DNA from: Acidimicrobiales bacterium
GTDB lineage: Bacteria > Actinomycetota > Acidimicrobiia > Acidimicrobiales > UBA8190
Length of the DNA: 12,566 bases
Assembly (NCBI GenBank): GCA_030042575.1
Contig: JASHZK010000052.1
Coordinates: 1-12,566, forward strand
Direction of reading: 5' to 3'
Shown here: positions 6,025-12,566 of the stretch, piece by piece
Numbering within the stretch: position 1 is the stretch's first letter
Layout of the letters: each line of letters opens with the position of its first letter
Translations under genes and position numbers: made by a program
Notes under the pieces: generated by a model
Seen by the model: the letters and a program-made list of their open reading frames with translations, nothing else
Database searches by the model: none
Told to the model about the DNA's origin: nothing

Positions 6025-7194
6025 TCACACGACGGCCGCCCCGAGCAGGTGTCGGCGCAGATCCGGATCCGAGGCGGCGTCGATGGCGGTGAAGGCGATG
6101 GACAGGGCGCCGTCGACCACGAGCTGTTCGGCACTGGGGCCCAACGCCGCTTCGGCGAAGGCGGGCTGATGGACCATGGCGCCTCCCGCCTCCAGACCCA
6201 AGAACGGGTGGATGGTCGGGACGGCACGCGACACGTTGGCCATGTCGGTGGACACCACCGGGAGCGGCTCTCCGTCGTCGTCGGCCGGGAATTGCCTTCC
6301 CAGTGACTCGGCGTTGGACCGCCAGGCAGCCAGCAGTGGCTCGTCGGCCACGTAGTCGGAGTAGGTGGGCGAGAGCGGGCGGATGGCCAAGGTGCAACCG
6401 GTGGCCAAGGCCCCCGCCTCGAAGCAGTGCTCGATTCGGGGCCGGAGGGTGGCGAGCGCCTCCAGGGTGGGCGCCCTCACCATGAAATGCCCAATGGTCT
6501 GCTTGGGCACGACGTTGGCGGCGTCTCCGCCCTCGACGACGATTCCGTGGACCAGGTCGCCCGGCTCGAGGTGTTGGCGCAGGAGCCCGATGGCGACTTG
6601 GGCCACGACCATGGCGTCACCGGCGTTCACCCCCTTTTGGGGGGAGGAGGCGGCGTGAGCTTCCCGGCCGGTATAGCGAACCTCGAGGTGGTCGACGGCC
6701 AGGCACCGGGCACCGAGTCGGTTCTCGTGCCAGGGGTGAACCATCATGGCCGCGTGAGCACCGGCAAAGGCTCCCCCCTCGAGCAGGAAGATCTTCCCGC
6801 CACCGCCCTCCTCGGCCGGCGTCCCCAGGACCGTCACCTTGAGGCCCACCTGTCCCGTGACAGCGGCCAGTCCGATACCCGCCCCGACCGCCGCCGCCGC
6901 GATCAGGTTGTGGCCACAGGCGTGTCCCACTCCGGCCAGGGCGTCGTACTCGGCGCACACCACGACCGAGAGGGGACCGGTGCCGGTGGTGGCCCGCACG
7001 GCCGTCGGCAGACCGCAGACGCCGGTCTCCACCTCGAGGCCCCCCCGGGACAGGGCCTGGCTCACCGCTTGCGCGGCATGATGCTCCTCGAAACAGAGCT
7101 CGGGGTCGTCGTGGACGGCTCGGCTCAGTGCCAGCAGGTCGGCCAAGTGATCCTCGACGGCCGCCCGGGCCGTTTCCTTGGCATTCTCGGTCAC
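6025..7194 (-). CDS. M20D-family amidohydrolase (PM20D2/AbgB-like metallopeptidase)
   Basis: A 389-residue cytosolic metal-dependent hydrolase that cleaves an amide bond in N-acyl amino acids, dipeptides or aminobenzoyl-glutamate-like compounds. Visible motifs are AEYDALAGVGHACGHN (81-96) with C93 and H95, TPAEEGGGGK (125-134) with E128/E129, MVHPWHEN (151-158) with H153, the dimerisation-domain motif GREAHAA (176-182), and a C-terminal histidine, H342, in GGAMVHQPAFAEA. HACGH-type metal binding is typical of the M20D subgroup and differs from the Asp-based ligands of other M20 peptidases. Length is normal. The start is GTG at 7194, at the end of a 17-bp tandem repeat that separates it by 30 bp from the carboxylase stop, so it is probably cotranscribed and translationally linked with the carboxylase. 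Exact substrate unknown. Confidence 0.87.
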   Translation of the reverse strand: MTENAKETARAAVEDHLADLLALSRAVHDDPELCFEEHHAAQAVSQALSRGGLEVETGVCGLPTAVRATTGTGPLSVVVCAEYDALAGVGHACGHNLIAAAAVGAGIGLAAVTGQVGLKVTVLGTPAEEGGGGKIFLLEGGAFAGAHAAMMVHPWHENRLGARCLAVDHLEVRYTGREAHAASSPQKGVNAGDAMVVAQVAIGLLRQHLEPGDLVHGIVVEGGDAANVVPKQTIGHFMVRAPTLEALATLRPRIEHCFEAGALATGCTLAIRPLSPTYSDYVADEPLLAAWRSNAESLGRQFPADDDGEPLPVVSTDMANVSRAVPTIHPFLGLEAGGAMVHQPAFAEAALGPSAEQLVVDGALSIAFTAIDAASDPDLRRHLLGAAVV

Positions 7195-7229
7195 TTGGCT
7201 CGTTCGGTCACTTGGCTCGTTCGGTCACT
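7187..7229. repeat. 17-bp tandem repeat (2.5 copies) at the carboxylase-amidohydrolase junction
   Basis: The unit TCGGTCACTTGGCTCGT occurs at 7187-7203 and 7204-7220, and its first nine bases recur at 7221-7229. All copies are exact. On the minus strand each copy contains GTGACCGA. The first GTGA holds the carboxylase stop (TGA, 7227-7225) and the last is the amidohydrolase start (GTG, 7194-7192). The two intermediate GTG codons run into stops after six codons. Confidence 0.9.
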
Positions 7230-8991
7230 CGATCAGGGCGATGACGTCACCGGGTCCCACCGAGTCTCCGGCTGCCACTCTCACCTCGGTGACCATACCG
7301 GCCTTCTCCGCCACCACGGCGTTCTCCATCTTCATCGCTTCCAACACACACACGGTCTGACCGACCTCGACCCTGTCGCCTTCGGCCACCAGGACCTTCA
7401 CGATCGTGCCCTGCATGGGAACGACGACGGTGCCCGACCCGGATCCCGTGGCCGCGCTTCGGGGCCGGGTGGGTCGGTTCCCCGAGCGGGCGCCGGCCGG
7501 AGCCACGACCGTCACCTCCGGGACCCACAGTTTGACCCTGTAGCGCCGGCCGTCGACTTCGGCTGTGACCTCCCGCAGGACCCGGGGGGGCTCCCGCCCG
7601 GCTTCGTCGGCCGAGGCCGGCGGCGGCGAGAGGGGTGCCTCGATCGAGCTGAGGTCGAGGCGGTCCTCCACCCAGCGGGTCGAGTGCTTGGCGGCGACGA
7701 AGTCGGGATGATCCAAGATCACCAGGTCGGCCGGAATGGTGGTCGATACCCCGGTGATCAGGGTTTCGCCCAGTGCCCGCAGCATCCTGCGCCGTGCCGT
7801 TTCCCGGTCCGGGCCCCACACCACCAGCTTGCCGATGAGGTTGTCGTAGTACTGGCTCACCGTGTCGCCCGATTCGTAGCCGGCATCCAGACGGACGCCG
7901 AGCCCGCCGGGGGGCCGCAGGACCTCGATCCGGCCGGGCGAAGGAGCGAATCTGCCTCCTGTCGGATCCTCGGCGTTGATCCGGACCTCGATGGCGTGTC
8001 CCTGTCGTCGAACTTCGCCCTGGGAGAACGGGAGCGGCTCGCCGGCGGCCACCCGCAACTGCCACGCGACCAGGTCGAGCCCCGTGATCCATTCGGTGAC
8101 CGGGTGCTCGACCTGCAGACGGGTGTTCATCTCGAGGAAGAAGAATTCCCCGTCCTGGTAGAGGAACTCGACCGTTCCCGCGTTCACGTACCCGCAGGCC
8201 TTGGCCACGGTCACGGCCGCCGCACCCATGGCTCGTCGGATGTCGTCGGGGAAGGCCGGAGCGGGGCTCTCCTCGATGAGCTTCTGGTTGCGCCGCTGGG
8301 ACGAGCAGTCCCGCTCGCCGAGCCACAAGGCGGTGCCTTGGCTGTCGGCCAGGATCTGCATCTCGATGTGGCGGGGCCAGTCCAGGTACTTCTCGAGGTA
8401 GATCTCGGGCCGGCCGAAGTAGGCCTGCGCTTCGCGTTGGGCGGACTCCATGGCCTGGGCCGCCTCCTCGGCGCCCCACACCACCTTCATGCCGCGCCCA
8501 CCCCCGCCGAAGGCGGCCTTGATCGCCACCGGCCACCCGTGGCTCTCGCCGAAATCGGCCACCTCGGAGGGATCCCTCAGCGGCTCGGTGCGGCCGGGGA
8601 CGCCGGGGACACCGGCGGCTTCGGCCGCTCGCCGCGAGCTGATCTTGTCGCCCATGATCTCGATGGCGTCGGCTGGCGGGCCCACGAAGACCACGCCGCG
8701 TCCGGTGACGGCTCGGGCGAAGTCGGCATTCTCGGAGAAGAAGCCGTAGCCCGGGTGCAGGGCCTCGGCTCCACTGCGCTCCACGGCGTGGAGGATGGCG
8801 TCCGTGTTCAGGTAGCTCTCAGCCGCTGTTTGCCCACCCAGGGCGTAGGCCTCGTCGGCCAGGCGGACGTGCATGGCCTCGCCATCGAGCTCCGAGTACA
8901 CGGCCACGGTGGTGATGCCCATCTCCCGGCACGTGCGGATGACTCGCACGGCGATCTCACCTCGGTTGGCGACAAGGAGCTTGCTGAACAC
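7225..8991 (-). CDS. accA: Acyl-CoA carboxylase alpha subunit: biotin carboxylase plus biotin carrier domain
   Basis: A 588-residue cytosolic subunit that carboxylates its own biotin from bicarbonate and ATP for transfer to acetyl- or propionyl-CoA. Order: N-terminal biotin carboxylase domain starting [26 protein letters not shown] (79-88), ATP-grasp glycine loop [14 protein letters not shown] (158-171), [15 protein letters not shown] (286-300) with E287 and R291, and R337 in [11 protein letters not shown] linker of about 450-520 follows, then a biotinyl domain with the attachment lysine K554 in EAMKMEN. All catalytic motifs are intact. The start is GTG at 8991, because an in-frame TAG lies just upstream. 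Carboxyltransferase (beta) is not in the window. It lies 36 bp from the divergent biotin ligase and is followed by an M20D amidohydrolase. Mutase context favours propionyl-CoA, but acetyl-CoA or another acyl-CoA is possible. The symbol follows actinobacterial usage, not E. coli accA. Confidence 0.92.
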   Translation of the reverse strand: MFSKLLVANRGEIAVRVIRTCREMGITTVAVYSELDGEAMHVRLADEAYALGGQTAAESYLNTDAILHAVERSGAEALHPGYGFFSENADFARAVTGRGVVFVGPPADAIEIMGDKISSRRAAEAAGVPGVPGRTEPLRDPSEVADFGESHGWPVAIKAAFGGGGRGMKVVWGAEEAAQAMESAQREAQAYFGRPEIYLEKYLDWPRHIEMQILADSQGTALWLGERDCSSQRRNQKLIEESPAPAFPDDIRRAMGAAAVTVAKACGYVNAGTVEFLYQDGEFFFLEMNTRLQVEHPVTEWITGLDLVAWQLRVAAGEPLPFSQGEVRRQGHAIEVRINAEDPTGGRFAPSPGRIEVLRPPGGLGVRLDAGYESGDTVSQYYDNLIGKLVVWGPDRETARRRMLRALGETLITGVSTTIPADLVILDHPDFVAAKHSTRWVEDRLDLSSIEAPLSPPPASADEAGREPPRVLREVTAEVDGRRYRVKLWVPEVTVVAPAGARSGNRPTRPRSAATGSGSGTVVVPMQGTIVKVLVAEGDRVEVGQTVCVLEAMKMENAVVAEKAGMVTEVRVAAGDSVGPGDVIALIE

Positions 8992-9012
8992 GGGCTACCA
9001 CCATGGCACGGC

Positions 9013-9021
9013 CCCTAGGGT
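9013..9021 (+). promoter_or_regulatory. Candidate -10 of the biotin ligase gene inside a palindrome
   Basis: TAGGGT (9016-9021) is followed by six bases (GAGCGC) and the ATG at 9028. It overlaps the perfect 8-bp palindrome CCCTAGGG (9013-9020) in the centre of the 36-bp divergent gap between biotin ligase and carboxylase. The AGGG could alternatively act as a weak Shine-Dalgarno site. The carboxylase-side promoter is not evident and may lie within the ligase coding region. Confidence 0.35.
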
Positions 9022-9027
9022 GAGCGC

Positions 9028-9879
9028 ATGTCCGAGGATTCCGAACCCGATGCCCGCCCTGATCGGGTGGAGAGCGGGCCGCCGGGCACCTGCTTTCACG
9101 AGGTCCGACTCTTTCGTCAGCTCGACTCCACCAACCGCTACCTCCTCGACGTCGCCCGGCGCCAGCCGCTGCACGGCTTGGTGGCGGTGGCCGACCACCA
9201 GAGCGCCGGCCGTGGCCGTCTGGGACGCAGCTGGTACGCCCCCCCCGGCGCCAACCTCCTCCTCTCGGTCTTGCTGGTCCCGGACCTGCGCCCCGATCGG
9301 CTCCACTTGTGCAGCGTGGCCGCCGCTCTTGCTGCCGCTGACGCCTGTCGACTGACCGCGTCGCTGGATGCTGACTTGAAGTGGCCCAACGACCTCGTGG
9401 TCGGTGACCGGAAGCTGGCGGGCATCCTGGCCGAGTCGGTCCCGGCCTACGCCGGCGGGGCCGGGCCGACCGATGAGCTCCGCGCCGTGGTGGTGGGGAT
9501 CGGGTTGAACGTGCGATGGCCTCCCTCCGACGACGGCCCCGCAGCGGCGGAGGTGCCCGATGAGCTTCGCCACGGCGCCACCTCCATGGTGCGCGAGCTG
9601 CGCACCGATCTGGAGCCCGAGCAGGTGCTCCCCACGCTGCTCACCGAGCTGGATCGCCGGATCACAGAACTGCTCGACGACGACGGTAGCCGTATGTCGG
9701 CGGAGTACAGGCGTCGATGCAGCACCGTCGGGCGGAAAGTGCGGGTGGTGCTGGCCGACCACGAGGTCAAAGGTGTGGCGCTCGATGTCACGCCCGCGGG
9801 CCACCTGGTGGTCGACTCGGGGGGGCGCTTCACCACGGTCAACGCCGGGGACGTGGTCCATCTCCATCGGGAGGCGTGA
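9028..9879 (+). CDS. birA: Biotin protein ligase (biotin-[acetyl-CoA-carboxylase] ligase), no DNA-binding domain
   Basis: A 283-residue cytosolic enzyme that makes biotinyl-5'-AMP and attaches biotin to the lysine of a biotin carrier domain, here presumably K554 of the divergently encoded carboxylase. Visible motifs are DSTNRYLL (33-40), the adenylate-binding SAGRGRLGRSW (59-69), KWPNDL (118-123), KLAGIL (129-134) and VVVGIGLNV (about 157-165). A C-terminal SH3-like domain spans about 235-283 (GRKVRVVLADHEVKGVALDV onwards). Only about 25 residues precede the catalytic domain, so the helix-turn-helix of E. coli BirA is absent. This is a class I ligase that cannot itself repress genes by that route. 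Residues 1-22 are acidic and Pro-rich, probably disordered. The start is ATG at 9028 with a TAGGGT six bases upstream. Confidence 0.93.
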   Translation: MSEDSEPDARPDRVESGPPGTCFHEVRLFRQLDSTNRYLLDVARRQPLHGLVAVADHQSAGRGRLGRSWYAPPGANLLLSVLLVPDLRPDRLHLCSVAAALAAADACRLTASLDADLKWPNDLVVGDRKLAGILAESVPAYAGGAGPTDELRAVVVGIGLNVRWPPSDDGPAAAEVPDELRHGATSMVRELRTDLEPEQVLPTLLTELDRRITELLDDDGSRMSAEYRRRCSTVGRKVRVVLADHEVKGVALDVTPAGHLVVDSGGRFTTVNAGDVVHLHREA

Positions 9880-9929
9880 CCGGTCGGCCGGGGCGTCACT
9901 GCTCCACGAGGAGGCCCGACTGAGCCGTC

Positions 9930-9935
9930 TAGGAT
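9930..9935 (+). promoter_or_regulatory. Candidate -10 element for the rml gene group
   Basis: TAGGAT is followed by seven bases (CGCCCCC) and the ATG at 9943. This is leaderless-type spacing, although AGGA eight bases before the ATG could equally be a weak Shine-Dalgarno site. It lies in the 63-bp gap after the biotin ligase, which shows nothing else recognisable. Confidence 0.35.
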
Positions 9936-9942
9936 CGCCCCC

Positions 9943-10953
9943 ATGAACGTGCTCGTCACCGGCGGTGCCGGTTTCATCGGGTCGAACTTCGTCCGGTACT
10001 GGGTCCAGCACCATCCCGGCGACGAGGTGGTCGCCTACGACGCCCTGACCTACGCCGGCAATTTGGCCGACCTGGACGACGTGGCCGACACGATCACGTT
10101 CGTCCACGGCGACGTGTGCGATACGGAAAGGGCGCTGTCTGTCCTGGAGGACCACCGCATCGACGCCGTCGTGCACTTTGCCGCTGAGTCACACAACAGC
10201 CTGGCCGTCCTCGATCCGGCACGGTTCTTCCGCACCAACGTGCTCGGGACCCAGTCGATGCTGGAAGCGGCCCGCCGGGCCGGTACCGCCCGCTTCCATC
10301 ACATCTCCACCTGCGAGGTCTACGGGGACCTGCCGCTCGAGGGCGACCGCGCCTTCACCGAGGAGGATCCCTACCGTCCTCGCACGCCTTACAACGCGTC
10401 GAAGGCCGGAGCCGATCACGCCGTTCGTGCCTACGCCGAGACCTACGGTTTGGCGGTCACCATCACCAACTGCTCGAACAACTACGGGCCTTTTCAGTTC
10501 CCCGAGAAGGTGATCCCGCTGTTCACCGCCAATGCCCTCGATGACCGGCCCCTGCCCCTGTACGCCTCGACCGAGAACCGTCGGGAGTGGCTGCATGTGA
10601 TCGACCACTGCCGGGCCGTCGAGGCCGTGCTGACCCGGGGCCGGATCGGTGAGACCTACCACGTGGGGAGCGGGGTGGAGGCGAGCATCGCCGAGATCGC
10701 CGACGCCGTGCTCCACACTCTGGGAAAGCCGGAGTCGCTCAAGACCATCGTCCCCGATCGCCCGGGCCACGACCGGCGTTACCTGCTTGACTGCACCAAG
10801 ATCGGCAAGGAGCTCGGATGGGAACCCACCATCGGGTTCGAGGACGGACTGGCCGAGACGGTGCGTTGGTACGCGGCCCACCGTTCGTGGTGGGAGCCGC
10901 TGCGCCATCGGGCTCCGGTCGTCGAGACCTCCTGGGCTCCGACGCCCGGCTGA
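9943..10953 (+). CDS. rmlB: dTDP-glucose 4,6-dehydratase-like enzyme with altered active-site motif
   Basis: A 336-residue NAD-dependent short-chain dehydrogenase/reductase of the extended, nucleotide-sugar type. Nearest function is conversion of dTDP-glucose to dTDP-4-keto-6-deoxyglucose, the second step towards dTDP-L-rhamnose. Visible: TGGAGFIGSNF (6-16, NAD loop), YDALTYAGN (32-40), catalytic Y150 and K154 in PYNASKAG, SNNYGPFQFPEKVIPLF (178-194), and NRREWLHVIDHC (212-223). The usual STDEVYG motif reads STCEVYG, so the catalytic acid Asp is Cys124 (codon 10312-10314) while T123 and E125 are kept. The usual AESHVDRS is AESHNSLA (81-88). Overall motifs and length otherwise match RmlB. The following rmlD and rhamnosyltransferase-like genes support a rhamnose role. 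Another 4,6-dehydratase specificity remains possible. Confidence 0.85.
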   Translation: MNVLVTGGAGFIGSNFVRYWVQHHPGDEVVAYDALTYAGNLADLDDVADTITFVHGDVCDTERALSVLEDHRIDAVVHFAAESHNSLAVLDPARFFRTNVLGTQSMLEAARRAGTARFHHISTCEVYGDLPLEGDRAFTEEDPYRPRTPYNASKAGADHAVRAYAETYGLAVTITNCSNNYGPFQFPEKVIPLFTANALDDRPLPLYASTENRREWLHVIDHCRAVEAVLTRGRIGETYHVGSGVEASIAEIADAVLHTLGKPESLKTIVPDRPGHDRRYLLDCTKIGKELGWEPTIGFEDGLAETVRWYAAHRSWWEPLRHRAPVVETSWAPTPG

Positions 10954-10985
10954 AGCTCCGCCGAGCCGGGTCGAGCGGCAGTCCC

Positions 10986-11885
10986 GTGCGCGTCATGGTC
11001 ACCGGGTCCGGAGGTCAGTTGGGCCACGACGTGGCCGACGTGCTCGCCGGTGGGGTGCCCCCCGGAGGCGTGGCCCCCTCGGGGCTGGGCGAGGTGCGTG
11101 GCGACGACGAGGTCTTCGCTCTCGATCACGCCCGGCTCGACGTGGCCGACCGCGACCTGGTCGGTGCCGCCTTTGCCGGCCTGCGGCCCCACGTGGTGGT
11201 CCATTGCGCCGCCTGGACCGCGGTGGACGCCTGCGAGAGCGATCCTGGGCGCGCCTTCCTCGTCAACGCTGTCGGTACCAGGAACGTCGTCGAGGCGGCT
11301 CGGAGGTACCGGACGCACGTGGTGTACGTGTCCACGGACTACGTCTTCGACGGGTCCTCGGCGCTGCCCTACGTCGAGTGGGACAGGCCCAATCCGCTCT
11401 CGGTCTACGGCCGGAGCAAGCTCGGTGGTGAGCTCGAGCTCGGGGATGACGGCACCGTGGTGCGCACCTCCTGGGTGTGCGGGTATCACGGCGCCAACAT
11501 GGTGAGAACCGTCCTGAGACTGGGGGACCAGCCGGGCAAGCTTCGTTTCGTGGACGACCAGCGCGGTAGTCCGAGCTTCACCGCCGATCTCGCCCGTGCC
11601 CTGGCCGTCGTGTGCCGCAACCGGCTGCCGGGCGTGTTCCATCTCACCAACCAGGGTGAGACCACCTGGTTCGGTTTCGCCCGAGCCGTTCTCGAGGCAG
11701 CCGGCCAGGACAGCGCGCGCGTCGAGCCCATCACCACCGCCGAGCTCGATCCCCCTCGCCCCGCTCCCCGGCCGGCCAACTCCGTTCTGGACAACATGGC
11801 GTGGCGGGCCCAGGGCTTCGCTCCCTTGCCTCCCTGGGAGGATGCCCTGGGTCGCCTGGTGGGCGCCCTGCGGGCGGGCGAGTGA
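10986..11885 (+). CDS. rmlD: dTDP-4-dehydrorhamnose reductase
   Basis: A 299-residue NADPH-dependent SDR that reduces dTDP-4-keto-L-rhamnose to dTDP-L-rhamnose, the last step of the pathway. Visible: TGSGGQLGHDV (6-16, nucleotide loop), HCAAWTAVDACESDP (73-87), NAVGTRNVVEAA (94-105), STDYVFDG (116-123), catalytic Y141 and K145 in SVYGRSKLGGE, and RTSWVCGYHGANMVRTVLRL (160-179). An insertion of roughly 20 Gly/Pro-rich residues (about 22-42) separates the first helix from the second strand and is longer than usual. The start is GTG at 10986 (VRVMVTGSGG); ATG at 10995 is an alternative. An open frame runs upstream into rmlB but is an overlapping shadow. It lies 32 bp after rmlB, same strand, in an apparent operon. 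RmlA and RmlC are not in the window. Confidence 0.9.
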   Translation: MRVMVTGSGGQLGHDVADVLAGGVPPGGVAPSGLGEVRGDDEVFALDHARLDVADRDLVGAAFAGLRPHVVVHCAAWTAVDACESDPGRAFLVNAVGTRNVVEAARRYRTHVVYVSTDYVFDGSSALPYVEWDRPNPLSVYGRSKLGGELELGDDGTVVRTSWVCGYHGANMVRTVLRLGDQPGKLRFVDDQRGSPSFTADLARALAVVCRNRLPGVFHLTNQGETTWFGFARAVLEAAGQDSARVEPITTAELDPPRPAPRPANSVLDNMAWRAQGFAPLPPWEDALGRLVGALRAGE

Positions 11886-11904
11886 TCAGGCCCTTCCCAG
11901 GAAC

Positions 11905-12566
11905 GTGACGCTGCCGCTCGGAGCGGTCGTCGTGAACCACGACGCCGGACAAGCCCTACTGGCCTGCGTGGCTTCGCTCCGGGCCGGCGGTGTCGATGAG
12001 GTGATCGTGGTCGACAACGCCTCCACCGATGGTTCGGTCGAGCAGCTCGAGGAGAGCGGGCCGGACGTCCGGGTGCTGCGTAGCGGTCGCAACTTGGGCT
12101 ACGGGGCCGGCGTCAACCGGGGACTGGCTCTGGTGGGCGCCGAGCTCGTGCTGATCTGCAATCCCGACGTGGTGGTCCACCCCGGTGCGCTGGCGGCCAT
12201 GTCCGATGCCGTGGCCGCAGATCCGGCCACGGCGATCGTGGGTCCCTGCATCTTGGAGCCCGACGGTTCTCGGTACCCGTCCGCCCGCCGCTTCCCGTCG
12301 TGGACCGACGCCCTCGGTCACGCCCTCCTCGGCACCCTGCGACCGGACAATCGCTTCACCCGGAGATATCGCATGGTCGATCTCCGCACCGACCGGCAGT
12401 CGGCGGTGGACTGGGTGTCGGGCGCCTGTTTCATGGCTCGGCGCCGGGTGCTCGAGGAAGTCGGCGGATTCGACGAGCACTACTTCATGTACCTGGAGGA
12501 CACCGACTTGTGTTGGCGGCTGGGGAGGGCGGGCTACCGAGTCCTCTACGTCCCGGCGGCCTCGGT
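11905..12566 (+). CDS. Family-2 glycosyltransferase, rhamnosyltransferase-like, cut by window end
   Basis: The first 220 residues of a GT-A fold transferase that adds a sugar from a nucleotide donor, probably dTDP-rhamnose given the genes before it, to a lipid-linked or surface glycan at the cytoplasmic membrane face. Visible: GAVVVNHDAG (6-15), IVVDNASTDGS (34-44), NLGYGAGVNRG (63-73), CNPDVVV (85-91) at the DxD position, SGACFMARRRVLEEVGGFDE (172-191), and YLEDTDLCWR (196-205), containing the acidic residues expected of the catalytic base region. The pattern resembles WbbL-type rhamnosyltransferases. The start is GTG at 11905, 19 bp after rmlD; CAGGA just upstream is a weak ribosome site. 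A GTG at 11882 is out of frame and stops after eight codons. The C-terminus lies beyond the window. The exact acceptor is not determinable. Confidence 0.88.
   Translation, partial: MTLPLGAVVVNHDAGQALLACVASLRAGGVDEVIVVDNASTDGSVEQLEESGPDVRVLRSGRNLGYGAGVNRGLALVGAELVLICNPDVVVHPGALAAMSDAVAADPATAIVGPCILEPDGSRYPSARRFPSWTDALGHALLGTLRPDNRFTRRYRMVDLRTDRQSAVDWVSGACFMARRRVLEEVGGFDEHYFMYLEDTDLCWRLGRAGYRVLYVPAAS

Noticed and set aside
7192..7228. The two upstream GTG codons in the 17-bp repeats as alternative amidohydrolase starts
   Set aside because: Each is out of frame with the gene and meets TGA after six codons.
7187..7229. The 17-bp repeat as a CRISPR remnant or iteron origin
   Set aside because: Copies are directly abutting with no spacers, there are only 2.5 units, and they coincide with a gene junction. 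No cas or replication gene is nearby.
6427..9018. An 863-codon open frame on the plus strand, opposite the amidohydrolase and carboxylase genes
   Set aside because: Both opposing genes have full catalytic motifs. The plus-strand product is Gly/His/Asp/Arg-rich without domain signatures, as expected for the antisense of GC-biased codons.
10818..10985. ATG start 56 codons upstream for rmlD, overlapping rmlB
   Set aside because: The extra residues have no SDR features. The Rossmann strand starts at VRVMVTGSGG, so GTG 10986 (or ATG 10995) is preferred.
1..12566. A defence, mobile or phage system hidden in the window
   Set aside because: All long frames are accounted for by metabolic genes with uniform base composition. 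No integrase, transposase, toxin-antitoxin, nuclease or reverse transcriptase signature was seen on either strand.

Overview
The window is GC-rich bacterial chromosome (roughly 70% GC by eye) with densely packed genes, frequent GTG starts and few Shine-Dalgarno sites. The set of genes fits a high-GC actinobacterium, plausibly an Acidimicrobiia-like lineage. That placement is inference, since no rRNA or other marker gene is present. I count eleven protein genes, two of them cut by the window edges. I see no RNA genes, insertion sequences or CRISPR arrays. No stretch longer than 300 bases lacks a gene.

Left part (1-3042): the C-terminal part of a leucyl aminopeptidase (+) converges on, and overlaps at its 3' end, a minus-strand group. 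Read 5' to 3', that group is a nitroreductase-family flavoprotein, an unrecognised 218-residue protein, and an ACT-domain protein with a GAF-like tail. Middle (3043-5982): a divergent 120-bp region leads rightwards to an E1-like sulfur-carrier adenylyltransferase with an N-terminal rhodanese domain, then to the catalytic subunit of a B12-dependent methylmalonyl-CoA mutase.

Central minus-strand unit (6025-8991): a biotin-dependent acyl-CoA carboxylase alpha subunit (biotin carboxylase plus biotin carrier domain), then an M20D amidohydrolase. They are joined across a 17-bp tandem repeat. Divergent from the carboxylase, 36 bp away, is the biotin protein ligase that would biotinylate it. With the mutase, these suggest propionyl-CoA to methylmalonyl-CoA to succinyl-CoA metabolism. 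The carboxyltransferase subunit, the epimerase and the B12-binding mutase subunit are not in the window.

Right part (9943-12566): a deoxysugar and glycan cluster with an RmlB-like dTDP-glucose 4,6-dehydratase, RmlD and a truncated family-2 rhamnosyltransferase-like enzyme. RmlB has Cys where the family's catalytic acid Asp normally sits.

Across the window, five genes carry a TANNNT hexamer 6-8 bases before the start codon, the arrangement expected for leaderless transcripts. I found no clearly new multi-gene system. The best leads are the altered RmlB active site, the leaderless-promoter pattern, the 17-bp repeat at a translational junction, the compact biotin ligase/carboxylase divergon, and the unassigned 218-residue protein.
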